Origin: Perkinsus olseni
Lineage: Eukaryota > Perkinsozoa > Perkinsida
Assembly: GCA_013115125.1 (NCBI GenBank)
Contig: JABANN010000457.1
Coordinates: forward strand, 1-27,991
DNA: 27,991 bases
Direction: 5' to 3'
In this document: positions 1 to 9,900 of the stretch, in pieces
How the letters are laid out: the number at the start of each line of letters is the position of its first letter
Numbering within the stretch: position 1 is the stretch's first letter
Program-made: the position numbers and the translations under genes
The notes under the pieces: model-generated
What the model was told of the DNA's origin: nothing
Database searches by the model: none
Seen by the model: only the letters and a program-made list of their open reading frames with translations

Positions 1-477
1 TATTCAAGTTAGCCTTTTTCTTGAGACCTTAATGGCACTGAGTTCAGTCCAGGGCGGCTTACCCCCAACACAGTGGCTGTGATAAAGCCGGATGCGAGCT
101 CGCCCCAGCCCTCCGTTCCCTGGATGTGGAGATAGGAAAGTCTGCCAAGACTATCCGTGACTATCCCACTATTTCGCGCGAGTCTGAGTCGACCGAATGA
201 AGGATCTCGAGATACAGAGTCAAGAGAACTAGCAAAGCGTGTCGCTCTTCTGAGAAAATTCTAAATCCGTTCACCAGAGAATCTGGCACCCCTCACTGAG
301 CTAACACTAATGCACTGAGGAAACGATGTTAAATGCTACATACGTAGATAAACTACTTGGGACAGTATTTTTCGTCAAGAACAAGAACCTGAGCGCAAAA
401 GCACTGCGAGTGGTGAGCACGACGATCGAAGCAGACACGACGCGATCTCTCTGAGCGAGATAAGACGATCATCATGG
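1..477. other. gene-poor stretch left of the OTU gene
   Basis: No reading frame here looks coding on either strand, and no tRNA boxes were recognised. The right part should carry the 3' untranslated region of the minus-strand OTU gene that ends at 478. Nothing else can be supported. Confidence 0.5.
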
Positions 478-1706
478 CTAGCAACTGACGTTGTAGTGTT
501 TCCGGCCGTCGAATAGAATGTGGCAAGTGACGGGTTCCTCTGCATCCCGCTTGTCATTATCTAAAGGCAACGAAGGGATCCATCCGGACACCTGCGAGGG
601 CCTGAGGGCTCACTCCGTCTCGGGGGCACATCCCTCGTGACCGGTGGGGCATGGAATTTATAGCACAATACATATTTACCAGTCTGACTCTTCGGTGCAT
701 CCTCATGCTGCCATACGTAGACGTCACAATTATAAACCCTGTCAAGACAGAGGACGAGAGTCGGTACCGGAACGGGGAGAAACCCCACAGTACATTGACG
801 TCGCCACCAACTCGATCTCTCCGCCCCAGGTGTTGTCCCGGAGGAGGTTGTTACAGTAGCTGAAGCGAAGCTGGGCTAACGAGACGAATATTAGAGTGTT
901 CGTACTGGTCGAGGGTTCGCGAATTGGACTCCGCTTTGATCCATTCTTCAAGCGTAAGGCCGTTGAGCTGAGGGAAATTGCGCCCTATCCCCTATATGGA
1001 GTCCCCGAGCGCCGCCGCGGAGCTCACCTTCACAGTGGATGCGTTGTGTCTGAGGAAGCCTGATAGTTGCCGACGTATAACATGCTGGGGCTTGTTGAGC
1101 CAGTACCCCAACGCGTGGAAGAGACAGGAGCCGTCCGGAGGCTGACGGATCTGAACCATGCAGCGACCGCTTTGACACACAAGCGGCAGATGATGACTTA
1201 CCACCCGGCACACCTTCTCGGACAACGTCGAACGCCCAATCTCGAACCTGAGCATTGAACTCTTCTCCCCGACAGCGTTATCCGGATGGTGATTGAATGA
1301 TTAGTTCTCACGGAATACCATCGAGAACTTGGACAAAATACACCATCCCCTACTACGAAGTCTTCCGTTTCAAAGCCCTCCTGACTTTCCGATCAGAAGG
1401 TATCCATTCCCCATCCTCATCATCATCAACATCATCGCCTTCGCCCCTTGTTGCTTCATTCCGTGTCGTATCATTCACTTGAGAAGTATGGTCGTCAGCA
1501 CTCGATGAGACATCCGCTGCGGCACTAGCGGCACTAGCGGCGCTGCCCGCACCCGCCTCAGCTTCCCTGTGGAGGGCTTCTAACTGCGCTTCCTGCCAAA
1601 CAGAACAAGCTCTGCTAACTACGATGTAACTCGGAGAAAGAGCTCGAAGACCACCGGCGGACAACGCGAGTCTTCTTCTTGTGAACCTCGGGCGCGGCAC
1701 GGTCAT
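478..1706 (-). CDS. OTU-family cysteine protease (putative deubiquitinase), 7 exons
   Basis: Predicted isopeptidase that removes ubiquitin from proteins. Exons on the minus strand: 1706-1357, 1247-1202, 1150-1028, 967-906, 859-794, 738-614, 560-478, giving 284 residues; introns are 46-109 nt and all phases agree. The catalytic cysteine lies in the motif PPDGSCLFHALGYWL just after the third exon begins. It is followed by the family landmarks NTWGGEIELVA and a C-terminal FDGRKHYNVSC with the catalytic His in HY. The first exon encodes a low-complexity Ala/Glu/Asp-rich tail that includes an Ala-Ala-Ser repeat and an acidic run. The OTU core is firm. The 5' end is not: an alternative first exon from an ATG at 1836, overlapping the upstream gene's stop, would give a basic N-terminus containing YKRKHVGGKW. 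No ubiquitin-like or zinc-finger domain is visible, so the OTU subfamily cannot be named. Confidence 0.8.
1518..1552 (+). repeat. short tandem repeat, 9-bp unit (gcggcacta-like)
   Basis: About three copies of a 9-bp unit reading gcggcacta, gcggcacta, gcggcgctg. On the minus strand it encodes the Ala-Ala-Ser run in the first exon of the OTU gene. It is likely a replication-slippage product inside a disordered segment. Confidence 0.6.
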
Positions 1707-1828
1707 TCGCTAGCCATTTGCCACCGACATGCTTCCTCTTATAGCCCCGCTTCTGCGGCCCGTTGGTCTCCGCTCAGTGAAGTTCCAGTAATTTCCCCAT
1801 ACATCCTCCCGAACAACGTGAATCATTC

Positions 1829-2641
1829 TCATGCATTTTTGACTCTCTGCAGTATCCGCTAATGAAGCGCGGTGATGCTCACTACATGAAGAAACAACGA
1901 TCCCCAGAGAGAGTCCCTATCCCAAGAACCCGCACTCCGACACCCTTCCCTAATACCAGCTCCGGCCGTCTAGCTATCTTCTGTCGCTGCTGCTCCGTGA
2001 GGGCCTTGCCGTTCTCCGAGGCTCCTACCAGTTTTGCAATGTCGTGGAGCTTCTTCTTAATACTACGGATCTTCACCCGACGCGTCTGGCCGGGTGCGGG
2101 TTCATCTGTGCGGAAAAATTTCAATTCACAAAATTGAAATCTGGTGGGAGAACCCAGTTTTCTCACTCACCCGCTGACTCGTTCTCCATCGCCGTCGTGG
2201 TCTTATGCTCAGACTCAACCCCATTAGGCTGTGGCTCGTGGGTCTCTTCCTGCCCTACACTCTGCGGTTCATTGGATGAGCAGGTCTCGGCCTCTGAAGC
2301 ACCATGTAGCGGCACTCAATACCCCCTCTGTTCCCGACCTGCATGCTGCAGCGCTTCTATTTGGTCCAACAGATCCTGTTCTCGAGCGAGCTTGGCCCTG
2401 ATGACACGGAAAAGCCGATTGCCGGCGGGAAGTTTGAAACCAGTAAAATATGGAAATGCGTGTGGCACAAGCGTGTCCAGCCGATTGAAGATTATATCAA
2501 AGGCGGCCGACCCTACCTCTGAGAATCGGTCAGAAGTTCCTCCCGGAGTTCGCCGCTTTCTATCTTGTTACGCATGGACCTCACCTCCCGAAGCTTTTTA
2601 TTCAGATTCCGCAATGACGCGGTGGCCTTAGGGACGGACAT
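1829..2641 (-). CDS. 161-residue protein with duplicated KKL...Q..K..R..EL helical motif
   Basis: Exons on the minus strand: 2641-2517, 2397-2339, 2293-2171, 2105-1957, 1858-1829. Introns are 45-119 nt and all phases match. The protein has two copies of the same basic amphipathic pattern. The N-terminal copy reads LRNLNKKLREVRSMRNKI followed by a Gly, then DSQRAKLAREQDLL. The C-terminal copy reads IRSIKKKLHDIAKL followed by a Gly, then EQQRQKIARRPEL. A Glu/Ser/Thr-rich linker joins them. The pattern (basic-Leu helix, Gly, then L..Q..KI.R...L) recalls the C-terminal segments of eIF2A and PYM-type translation/mRNP proteins. I cannot name the family with confidence, and the resemblance comes from memory, not a search. 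The last exon, 30 nt, is supported only by phase and by the motif continuing as RILQRVKNA. Confidence 0.65.
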
Positions 2642-2858
2642 TGTGATCTTGGTCGAGTCAAACGAACAGACCGAGTTGAACGGAATCCATCTATCTCAGC
2701 GTTCGCCCAGTGGATGGAGCTGGCCAGGGCCTCAGGGGCCTCTCCAAGAGTGCGGCAGTGCATTTGGCCAGCTAGATTCTCGATTCCGAAGTGTCCCAAC
2801 CCGAACTACTACAACACAACCGCAGAACCAATGATAACCACCATCATCAACAGCATGT

Positions 2859-3379
2859 TCACTGACCGCCTGCATTCGACTCACTCGGTGCAGCGGCCTG
2901 CCCACTGATCGCTTCCAGCTGAGAGAAGTCCCAATGCGTTCAGACCCAGCCGATACGGCAACCAGGACATCGGTGTGGTACCTTCTGCTGACAGAACTTG
3001 ATAGCGAATTTGTATATTCGAACCTGCGCCTCCTTCTCAGACACCTTCTCTGGCCCGACCGGGTTTGCCCGAATCACCTGAACAATTGGCCAGAAGCGGG
3101 GCTCCATCACTCACAGCAAGGTCACTACTTCCTTTGTGAGGTCTTTCAAAACCTGAGCATGGACAAAATATTAGCCCAAGAGTCGAGAGCCACATGCAGC
3201 AGGACAGGCAACGCTCGTCAGCGAATCATACAGAGAGTGTTCTACCTCGGGGCGCGAGAGCGCCGAGGAACCAATTAGACGCATTCCACTACCTCATGCA
3301 ACTGCTGAGGTATTTGAATTTGCTCCGGACAAAAAATGCGTTCTCCGGTAGCTTCAACTCCCGAGGGATCCATGTTCAT
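2859..3379 (-). CDS. RSP11: RSP11/ropporin-like RIIa-domain protein, 5 exons with micro-exons
   Basis: Predicted small dimerisation/docking protein of the axonemal radial spoke, or a ropporin-like anchoring protein. Exons on the minus strand: 3379-3293, 3152-3129, 3077-3060, 3023-2982, 2918-2859, giving 76 residues. The spliced protein reads GERIFCPEQIQIPQQLHEVL, then KDLTKEVIRANP, then IYKFAIKFCQQKLEAISGQ. This matches the RIIa pattern of a Pro-bounded first helix (iP..L...LK..TKevIRaNP) and a second helix (IYkF...y...K). Exons 2 and 3 are only 24 and 18 nt. Intron 3 (36 nt, no stop) could instead be read through as a 12-residue insert. A perfect donor (gtgagt, after position 2885) lies inside the last exon, so the C-terminus may be longer. 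The gene implies a flagellated stage, consistent with zoospores. An ATG two codons downstream is equally usable. Confidence 0.75.
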
Positions 3380-3762
3380 CTAACTGCCAACCACAAGATA
3401 CTCCACCCCATCCCTTCTTAGTAACACGATACACCGCAAAGTGCACACAGAGAAACAATGCACTCGGGTGGCGGAACACTATATTTGTTAGCGGTTAAAT
3501 AGCAGTGGTCACAAGCGGAGCTGCAAGTACCGATCACAGTGGCACATAGTGGAATGGTAAGGACGCAATTCGCTCGTTAGAGCCGGGGACTACTCAGCAC
3601 CGACCTGATGACTGATACAGGCTCTTCTGATGCGGCAGTAGATGCACTCATCTGAGACATACCGAAATCTCGTACTGAAACTGAGCCACACTCTTACGCT
3701 GCAAAAGAGGCGAGCTTTCTCTCTCCAAGAGATGATTCGTAGGTCATATTGAGCTTCTTCGC
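3380..3762. other. intergenic, no gene recognised
   Basis: This lies between the RIIa gene start and the end of the coiled-coil gene. The minus-strand sequence just before the RIIa ATG is ...ttggcag then ttag, a good trans-splice acceptor context. A stretch near 3545-3590 superficially resembles a tRNA A box but has no B box. Nothing coding is visible. Confidence 0.5.
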
Positions 3763-5368
3763 CTAAGGAGCACGAGTAACCGTTTCCAAAATCATTCGAA
3801 GCGGCAGCATCATGCAGTAAGTTACATCGCTAATAGCATCCTCAACTTCCTTCTTGGTTGTAGCCGTTCGGAGTCGGGCACGTACAGACTCAGGATCGGG
3901 TCCGGCAGCGGAGACTGAAAAGCCGATTGTTAACACAAACTTGGCAACGCTGTCAACCCTACCATTAGTCTCATTGCTCCTCTTGCTCTTCAACTCCGCT
4001 TGATGAGCTTTTGCCTGAAGAGCATTCACTCTAAAACCGAGGTCACTAACTGAAGCACTCACCTCAGCAATGAGCTGCTGCAGATTTTGCTCCTGGTGAC
4101 GACGAGACGAGAAAGTTGTGGAGTTCTTATCAGCGTTGTTAGACGATGGCGATACAGCTTGCTTCTCGACGGAGGAGGACGAGCTGGGACCGGCAGCAAC
4201 GGGCCTGAGGAAATAGACGGGTGCGCTGCTTGATACTGGCAATCGCGAATAGACCAGAAACTCTGAGTCGGCAGTCAAAAAATGGCGAAAACTACTACTT
4301 CCGTTGAGCCTTGTGGCTCTTTTTGTTAGTGGGGCTTGACTGAGCCTTAGGCGAGGAGCTTCTGCGCTGCTTGGGCGATTCAGCCTTGGGCGTATTGGAA
4401 TCGATGCCCTGGAGGGAAATAGGACATAAGGAAATTTGCTCAAGGAAAGTCCCGTTGCTCACCATGGTCAGCTGGTAAAGCTGGGTAATAACACTGACCA
4501 GTTGCTTCTGCTCCAACTTCTTTTGCGTGAACTCAGAGTGTTGTTCCTGATACCTGCAGCGAGTAATTGAAACATCGCCAGCGTGGACGGAAGATTCAGC
4601 ACGGAATCCACGACGAAGCATTACTTCTGAGTAAGGTCAGCTATCTTCGTCTTCAACTCCTCATTCTCCTTCTCTAGGTCTTCATCACTCTTACCTGCAC
4701 ATGTCATGAAACACGTTAGACGATCGTCAATACAAACCACATACTCGGGCTAGTCTCAGCGCTCTTCTTCCCCCTCCTATTCTTCTTGCTGGCGCTAGTG
4801 GTTTTGGCTTCCTCCTTCGGCGAAGTCTCGGCTACCGATTTTTCAGCTGGGCTCTTAGCAGGAGTCGCTTCCTTTTTCTCGGTTTCAGTTGGCGTAGACA
4901 CCTCCGCTGTGGCCTTGAGGGCCTCCTGCTCAGTCGAGGTCTTAGTTTCGACAGGAGTCGCCGCAGCCTCGGGCTTCTTAGTAGCCTTGACTGGTTCAGC
5001 TGATTGCTGCGCTACTGCGGGCTTCTCCCCTTCTGTACTAGACTGCGTGGTCTCGTCCTTCTTGGCCGCTTGGCCGTCAGCGCCCGTAGATGCCACGGTC
5101 TTGTCGGCAACGGGTTTGTCGCTATCGGCAGTCCCTTGGGTAACCTTGGCCTCGGGTGTTACTTTCAACTTTTCCTCAACTTTCGTTTCCGATACACTAG
5201 TAGCTTCAACCTTCACAGAAGAATCAGATACCTGCGAAACAGGAGGACACTCATGAAACCAATCGAGTTGACTATCACTACCTCCTTCTCTGCGACTGTG
5301 ACAGTGGCCTGGTCGGTACCCTCTTTCTTGGGAGAGTCAGATGTTAGCTTAGATAGGAACGAGAACAT
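3763..5368 (-). CDS. Glu/Lys/Ala-rich coiled-coil protein, 8 exons
   Basis: Exons on the minus strand: 5368-5282, 5231-4745, 4694-4625, 4553-4463, 4408-4299, 4204-4063, 4014-3963, 3914-3763, giving 396 residues with every junction in phase. The N-terminus is MFSFLSKLTSDSPKKEG. A low-complexity segment of about 160 residues, rich in Ala, Glu, Lys, Thr and Ser, follows and ends in a basic KKNRRGKKS patch. A predicted coiled coil comes next (LEKENEELKTKIADLTQKY and onward), then an SP-rich basic segment with RRSSSPKAQSSP. A second short helix (QNLQQLIAE, AKAHQAELKSKR) precedes a conserved-looking tail near DAISDVTYCMMLPLRMIL. The composition suggests a scaffold, nuclear or cytoskeletal protein. 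I do not recognise the family. A stop at 4296 and a separate-looking reading frame from 4443 are explained by intron 5 (4298-4205). Confidence 0.7.
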
Positions 5369-5754
5369 TTCCGTCGAGCAGGTGTCAGAAAAATCAAGAA
5401 CAATACTTCAGAGCGCCCAACTTCCCCTAGATTTATTGGAGCAGCGCAGTAGCCCCCGCCTTAACACTACACTGGAATTTGTCAAAATAATCCTGTCACC
5501 AAGCCTTTACGGGCTACAAGACTGGATTTAATGATACCGTTATAACAAATACTCAGCTACTACATAGAGTCGAACGCCATAGGGGCATCCAACTCGCAGA
5601 GAGAATACCCACTGTTATGAGAGCATGAGATATGACATGTCTTCAGGCAGCCAGCCAGAAGTGTACGGGAAGTTTTGAAACCACCACCAACTCGCCAGTA
5701 TATAGCCCACGCTTACCTGCAGAGCCCGTCAACCGTGACTGAGGAGTACAGAAC
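5369..5754. other. intergenic, no gene recognised
   Basis: The region separates the coiled-coil gene from the 3' end of the mitochondrial-type gene. No reading frame shows coding character, and no RNA gene was recognised. Confidence 0.5.
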
Positions 5755-6492
5755 TCACCAAGTGGAGAAGGAGTAGAAGGTCTGGATGCGAGGCCTCTGG
5801 AAACCGTACATACGGTAGTCCATCGATCTGTAACGATCGAAGCACATCTTCTTGCACTCCAGCTCCACTGGACGGCATTCGGAACAGCTGAAAAGTGAGC
5901 AACAACAATAGCTACCAAAACAATGAGAAATCCCATTACAATTTATCCTGAGGGTGCATCCAGGTAAAGTCGTAGCGTCTCTGGTTCATGAAGCGGGATT
6001 CCAACGAAACCGGTCTAGGCGGTTTAGTGCCCTGGTGCTTCAACTGCGACGAGCAACAGTTTTATTAGGGCACTCGTGAGGGTTCCAGGCGGGATCCTAC
6101 CTCCTGCAAATCCAGATAGGCCGAGTAGGGCGTAGCGAGAGTGCAGCAGTAGAAAAGGAAGAGCAGAGCTGAGAAGGTAGATTGATGATGCTGTTGATAC
6201 AGCTGCTCCCTGACTTACTCTTTCTCTCCCACTCAGTCCACATACCAGAGTTCTTACGGAAGTAGGGGTCCATATCCAGGATAAACTCCCGACGAGAATG
6301 CCACCTGACCAAGGAGGCAATACAGGCTCTAACGCCCAACCCCAACGCAGCCGTGTCTTACCTCGTGAGCATTCCCGTAACATCGAGCCAGCGTAGAATC
6401 TTTTGGTTGAGGGTCTCGCTGGTCGAGATGTAGCCGATCCTCTGCACATGGCGCGGGACTCCACGCGGGCAATTACGCAGAAGCGACGACAT
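5755..6492 (-). CDS. probable mitochondrial membrane protein with CX2C-CX3C cysteines
   Basis: Exons on the minus strand: 6492-6362, 6304-6219, 6168-6101, 6043-5940, 5887-5755, giving 173 residues; introns are 50-57 nt and phases agree. The N-terminus MSSLLRNCPRGVPRHVQRIG is Arg/Ser-rich and acid-free, like a mitochondrial presequence. A hydrophobic stretch (LLFLFYCCTLATPYSAYL) can span a membrane once. The C-terminal part (RYDFTWMHPQDKFCSECRP, then VELECKKMCFDRYRSMDYR) has cysteines spaced CX2C-X6-CX3C, suggestive of redox or metal-linked pairs. A lineage-specific subunit of a respiratory complex or ATP synthase is a reasonable guess, not a recognition. The start is supported by a pyrimidine-rich acceptor at 6506, 13 nt upstream of the ATG. 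Confidence 0.65.
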
Positions 6493-6505
6493 TCCCAACG
6501 GTACA

Positions 6506-6530
6506 CTGCAATAAAAATGGCGACCGGAAA
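6506..6530 (-). other. candidate spliced-leader acceptor (mitochondrial-type gene)
   Basis: On the minus strand the sequence reads catttttattgcag, ending 13 nt before the ATG at 6492. Such a strong acceptor with no visible upstream exon fits SL trans-splicing, which is established for perkinsids and dinoflagellates. It could also be an ordinary 5' UTR intron. Confidence 0.35.
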
Positions 6531-6576
6531 AACTCACGCTGGAACCAACTCTCTCTGTTTTTAACAACCGAGGGTT

Positions 6577-6759
6577 ATGCCTCGAGACCGCGATCGATCA
6601 ATCCACGTTCAAGGGAGGCCTACGGACTCCGCACAAAAGAGTTCAAACCGGCTCAAGCCAGGTTCAGTAGTGGAGGTAATAAGAATGTACGAAGGGAAAG
6701 CGAGGTACACTGCTGAGGGGGCAGACCTGGACTGGGCGCCTAGGATCACCATAATATAG
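6577..6759 (+). CDS. hypothetical small ORF, 60 residues
   Basis: An ATG-initiated frame divergent from the mitochondrial-type gene, beginning MPRDRDRSIHVQGRP and containing GSVVEVIRMYEGKARY. There is no recognisable domain, and introns cannot be judged. It may be chance; it is listed because it starts cleanly in an otherwise empty interval. Confidence 0.2.
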   Translation: MPRDRDRSIHVQGRPTDSAQKSSNRLKPGSVVEVIRMYEGKARYTAEGADLDWAPRITII

Positions 6760-6978
6760 CCGAACAAATCACAGGCTAAGAACTCCCTCGCCGACGTGCT
6801 GCCCAGAGGGAAATCTTATGTACTCTTGCAATCTTGCCGAGAAACTCAACGCTGCCATTCGAACTGCGAAACTCAAATCTCGCTCGCCCTAATTCCGGTT
6901 GTGCTGGTTTCCGATTCAACCTTGTGCTCTCTCTGCTCCACTAAGGCACCTTCTTCTTTCGTCAACCTCCAGGTGCGT

Positions 6979-9900
6979 TCAAGGTCTGCCGAGTTGTCGG
7001 CCAGAGGAGGGCTCGGGTGTACTCAACTCATCGTCCTCGTCATCCAGTTCAACTGGAGCCGTGGCCGCCTTCCGTTTCTTAGACTGTTCCCTAGCAAGCC
7101 CTTTAACTGCCTTCTGCATACGCTTGCTGTGTACATCGACCACTCGTCCACGATCAAACTTGGGGGCAAAGTAGTCTGTTATTCGTCGTTGAACCATCGT
7201 TGACTTCTCCTTCTCCAACACTGGTCTCAACAATTGAGCCACCTGACATCGCCAGAAAGAACACTAGGCAACCATTGGAAGCCACGAGATACCGATTCCT
7301 GCGTCATGTCCGTGTATTTGCTCATCAACCCCTCAATCTCCAAGGCATCCGGCTCCGCCCACGAAAACGGCTCCTTGCTGTCGTCCACTACAGGGCGACT
7401 CAAAGCATCCCAAACCTGCCGTACAGCATGATGGGCGAGTGTGGGCGGCTCAGTATGTTACATCTTGTCGAGGGAAGTCCTTCGGGAAGGTCCACGTTGA
7501 CCTGTATCCGCCATGATCTCTCTTGAACTGACGTAGCTGCAGAGAGTCGACGCCCTCCTCGCCAGGTACCGGTGCCTCGATCTCCTTCGGATCTTCCGAC
7601 ACCAGTGCCGACGCCCACACTCGGAGCTGCAGCAGCCTGAGTTGTACAAATCAACCCAGGGCTCAAACTCGACCACAGATTAGTACCGCTCCATTCCCAC
7701 ATATCCGGCCTCGATAATCTCCAAAGCGTTCACCGCACCGATGCCGAGTACTCCCGGTGTATAATCGCAGCCTAGCAGCATCGCCAAGGATACCTAAATG
7801 CGCGTGCTCAGCCGCCAGTACTACGCCAGTACTGGCGTGTAGACTGGTACGCCGATCGCCGTACGTGTAGAGCCAATCGAGCCTACCATCGCGTCCTGTT
7901 CTCTAAGCCTATCAGGCATCCTGTTACTGCTGTACATTTCTACGTACATGGCATCAAAGTACAGCCGCCGCAAGACCACGTCAGCGCCGTACATCAGGGT
8001 ATCGCTATCATCAGAAATGACTCCATCCGCCAGACCCTAAGAATACACTACTCTTAATCCGATCCAGCGCGATTTCCCCGCTCACATTTTGGACCAACGC
8101 TACACACTGCGCCTCGGCCTCGCAAGGAGCATCCACCCAGGGTATGCCGAAGGCCGTCAACAGCAGTTGTATTTCCTCCTTCAGCGCTCTGAAGTCCACC
8201 TGAACGACAAAGATGCTACTGCGGGGCAGGGATGGTCACTGATTACCTCAGTCTGTTGTTTCGCCAGCTTGTTAACATTATCCTCCAATAACTTTTCCTC
8301 AACTCTCAGCTTGTTTTGCAGGTCATCAATAGCCGACAGTGGTGCCTGTCACATAGCTTTCGATGGGCGACTCGTCGAAGGCTGCGCGAAAGGAGGGCTC
8401 ACTTGGTTCGCCTTATTCCGGCTTCTATTTCGCGGCTTCGGCATTTCCTCAATATCTATCATCTTTCGTTCTATCTCCACCAAGGCATCGATGTCAATAT
8501 CATCCAGCTCTTCCAAAGCAGCCTTAGCCTCAGCTGATTCTGCCTCCCTAGTAGCGTCATCTGATGGTCTCGGCTGCCCGACAGTCCGTGGCTGCGGGAC
8601 CCACGCCGTCCTAGTTGCTCCCTCGATAGGAGGACGATCCAATGACACGCCCTCCGGCTTTCGTGCTTCATCTCTAATCCTCTTCGTTCTCGATGCAGAC
8701 AGTGACCTCTCCCTCCTCAGTCTCTTCGCTCCTAGTTCCAACTCCTCCTCAGCCGGTTCGGCACTCGCACGAGTTTCCGAAACAATCTTGGGTTGCGTCA
8801 AGTCACCCGCCGTCGGCAATTCTACTGAAGAGCCTGGCCGCAGATGACCAGGGGAGCTGGATTCAGCGGCTGTCGAGGATGAGAACGGGGATGCCTCGAC
8901 CTTGTGAGAGGCCGGCACCGCACCTCGGTCATCCATCATAATATCGGACTGAGAGACGGGCCACCAGATTCTGGCAGGCCATCAATTATTCCGTCGGAAC
9001 TCACCTGAGTCGCAGTGTCGATTGGCCTCTTGTTCGCGAAAACCTCGATCATTTCAACCGTACCTTCCTCATTCTCTGAGACCGCCACAGAGTTCGGCTC
9101 GTGAACTGCACAAAGTTCACTCGAGTCCCTGCTCAGCTCTCCTCCGTCGTCACCAACAGGACCGCCCTGCGGCAAAACCGCAGTCGGTTCATCCGCTCCC
9201 ATCTTTACATCGCATATACCATCCTCCTTGGCAACCAGGAGCGGCACAGTCTGACTGGCTTTGTCAGGAATTATCTCTTCAGGACTTGACAGCTCTTTAG
9301 ACGTCCCCTTTCTCTTGAGGTTCACCTTCAGCCTCCCTATACTTCTACCCGGATCACTGTTCACGTTGCTGATTCTCCCTCGAGCAGGGGAAAGGCGCAG
9401 TAGTGGAACTTCTGCTACCTCGTCCTCTTCTGTGCTCTTCACGCCTTGAGGCTCGTCGTCGGCAAACATATTATCAAAGTCAACACCAGACGACGAGTCG
9501 CTGTCGTTACCCAGTGCATCGTCACTAGACTCGAGCGCTCCCGCTTTCTCTTCCGTCTTTACTACCGCCCCCTCCGCCTCACTATCAGGACTACCACTAA
9601 GAACCTCTTCTAGTGTGTGCTTCAGGTGGAAGTCTTCCATAGGAGCATAGTTCAAGTTATCCAAGTTGTTCATATATCGACTCCGAGATTTCTTCTTCTG
9701 TCGCCATTCAAATTCCGGCGGAGGTGACGGAGATGATGACGAGGAAGTAACAGCCTCAGGAGGTACATAAATGCCTTTAGCGGTGCTGTCCTCTCCTGAA
9801 TAGCGCACGATGCCAGAAGAACTTTCCCGCCATGGATTCACCACGAAACGCAATGAAGTCCGCCATGGATACCCCTAGCGGAGCTGTACCCCTCACACTA

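Larger units (their letters stand above)
6493..6978. other. intergenic with one doubtful small ORF
   Basis: Between the mitochondrial-type gene start and the XPG gene end. Only the 60-codon plus-strand frame at 6577-6759 is notable. The right part is expected to be the XPG 3' untranslated region. Confidence 0.45.

Noticed and set aside
2044-2631. 195-codon plus-strand frame
   Set aside because: No ATG start, and it runs antisense to the well-phased exons of the 161-residue gene.
2919-2981. apparent zinc-ribbon end (HRCPGC) on the RIIa protein
   Set aside because: It is encoded by intron 4; removing it restores the expected RIIa helix end.
3545-3600. tRNA-like segment (tagtggaatggtaagg)
   Set aside because: Resembles an A box only; there is no B box and no cloverleaf.
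3763-4443. independent 226-residue gene
   Set aside because: It reads through introns; in-phase junctions join its real parts to the upstream coiled-coil gene.
5643-5936. apparent secreted protein with signal peptide on the minus strand
   Set aside because: Its hydrophobic start is intron 4 of the mitochondrial-type gene read through; splicing gives the CX2C protein instead.
8089-8847. 252-codon plus-strand frame
   Set aside because: A complement of the XPG spacer and I-region exons; composition mirrors the Ser/Glu-rich coding strand.
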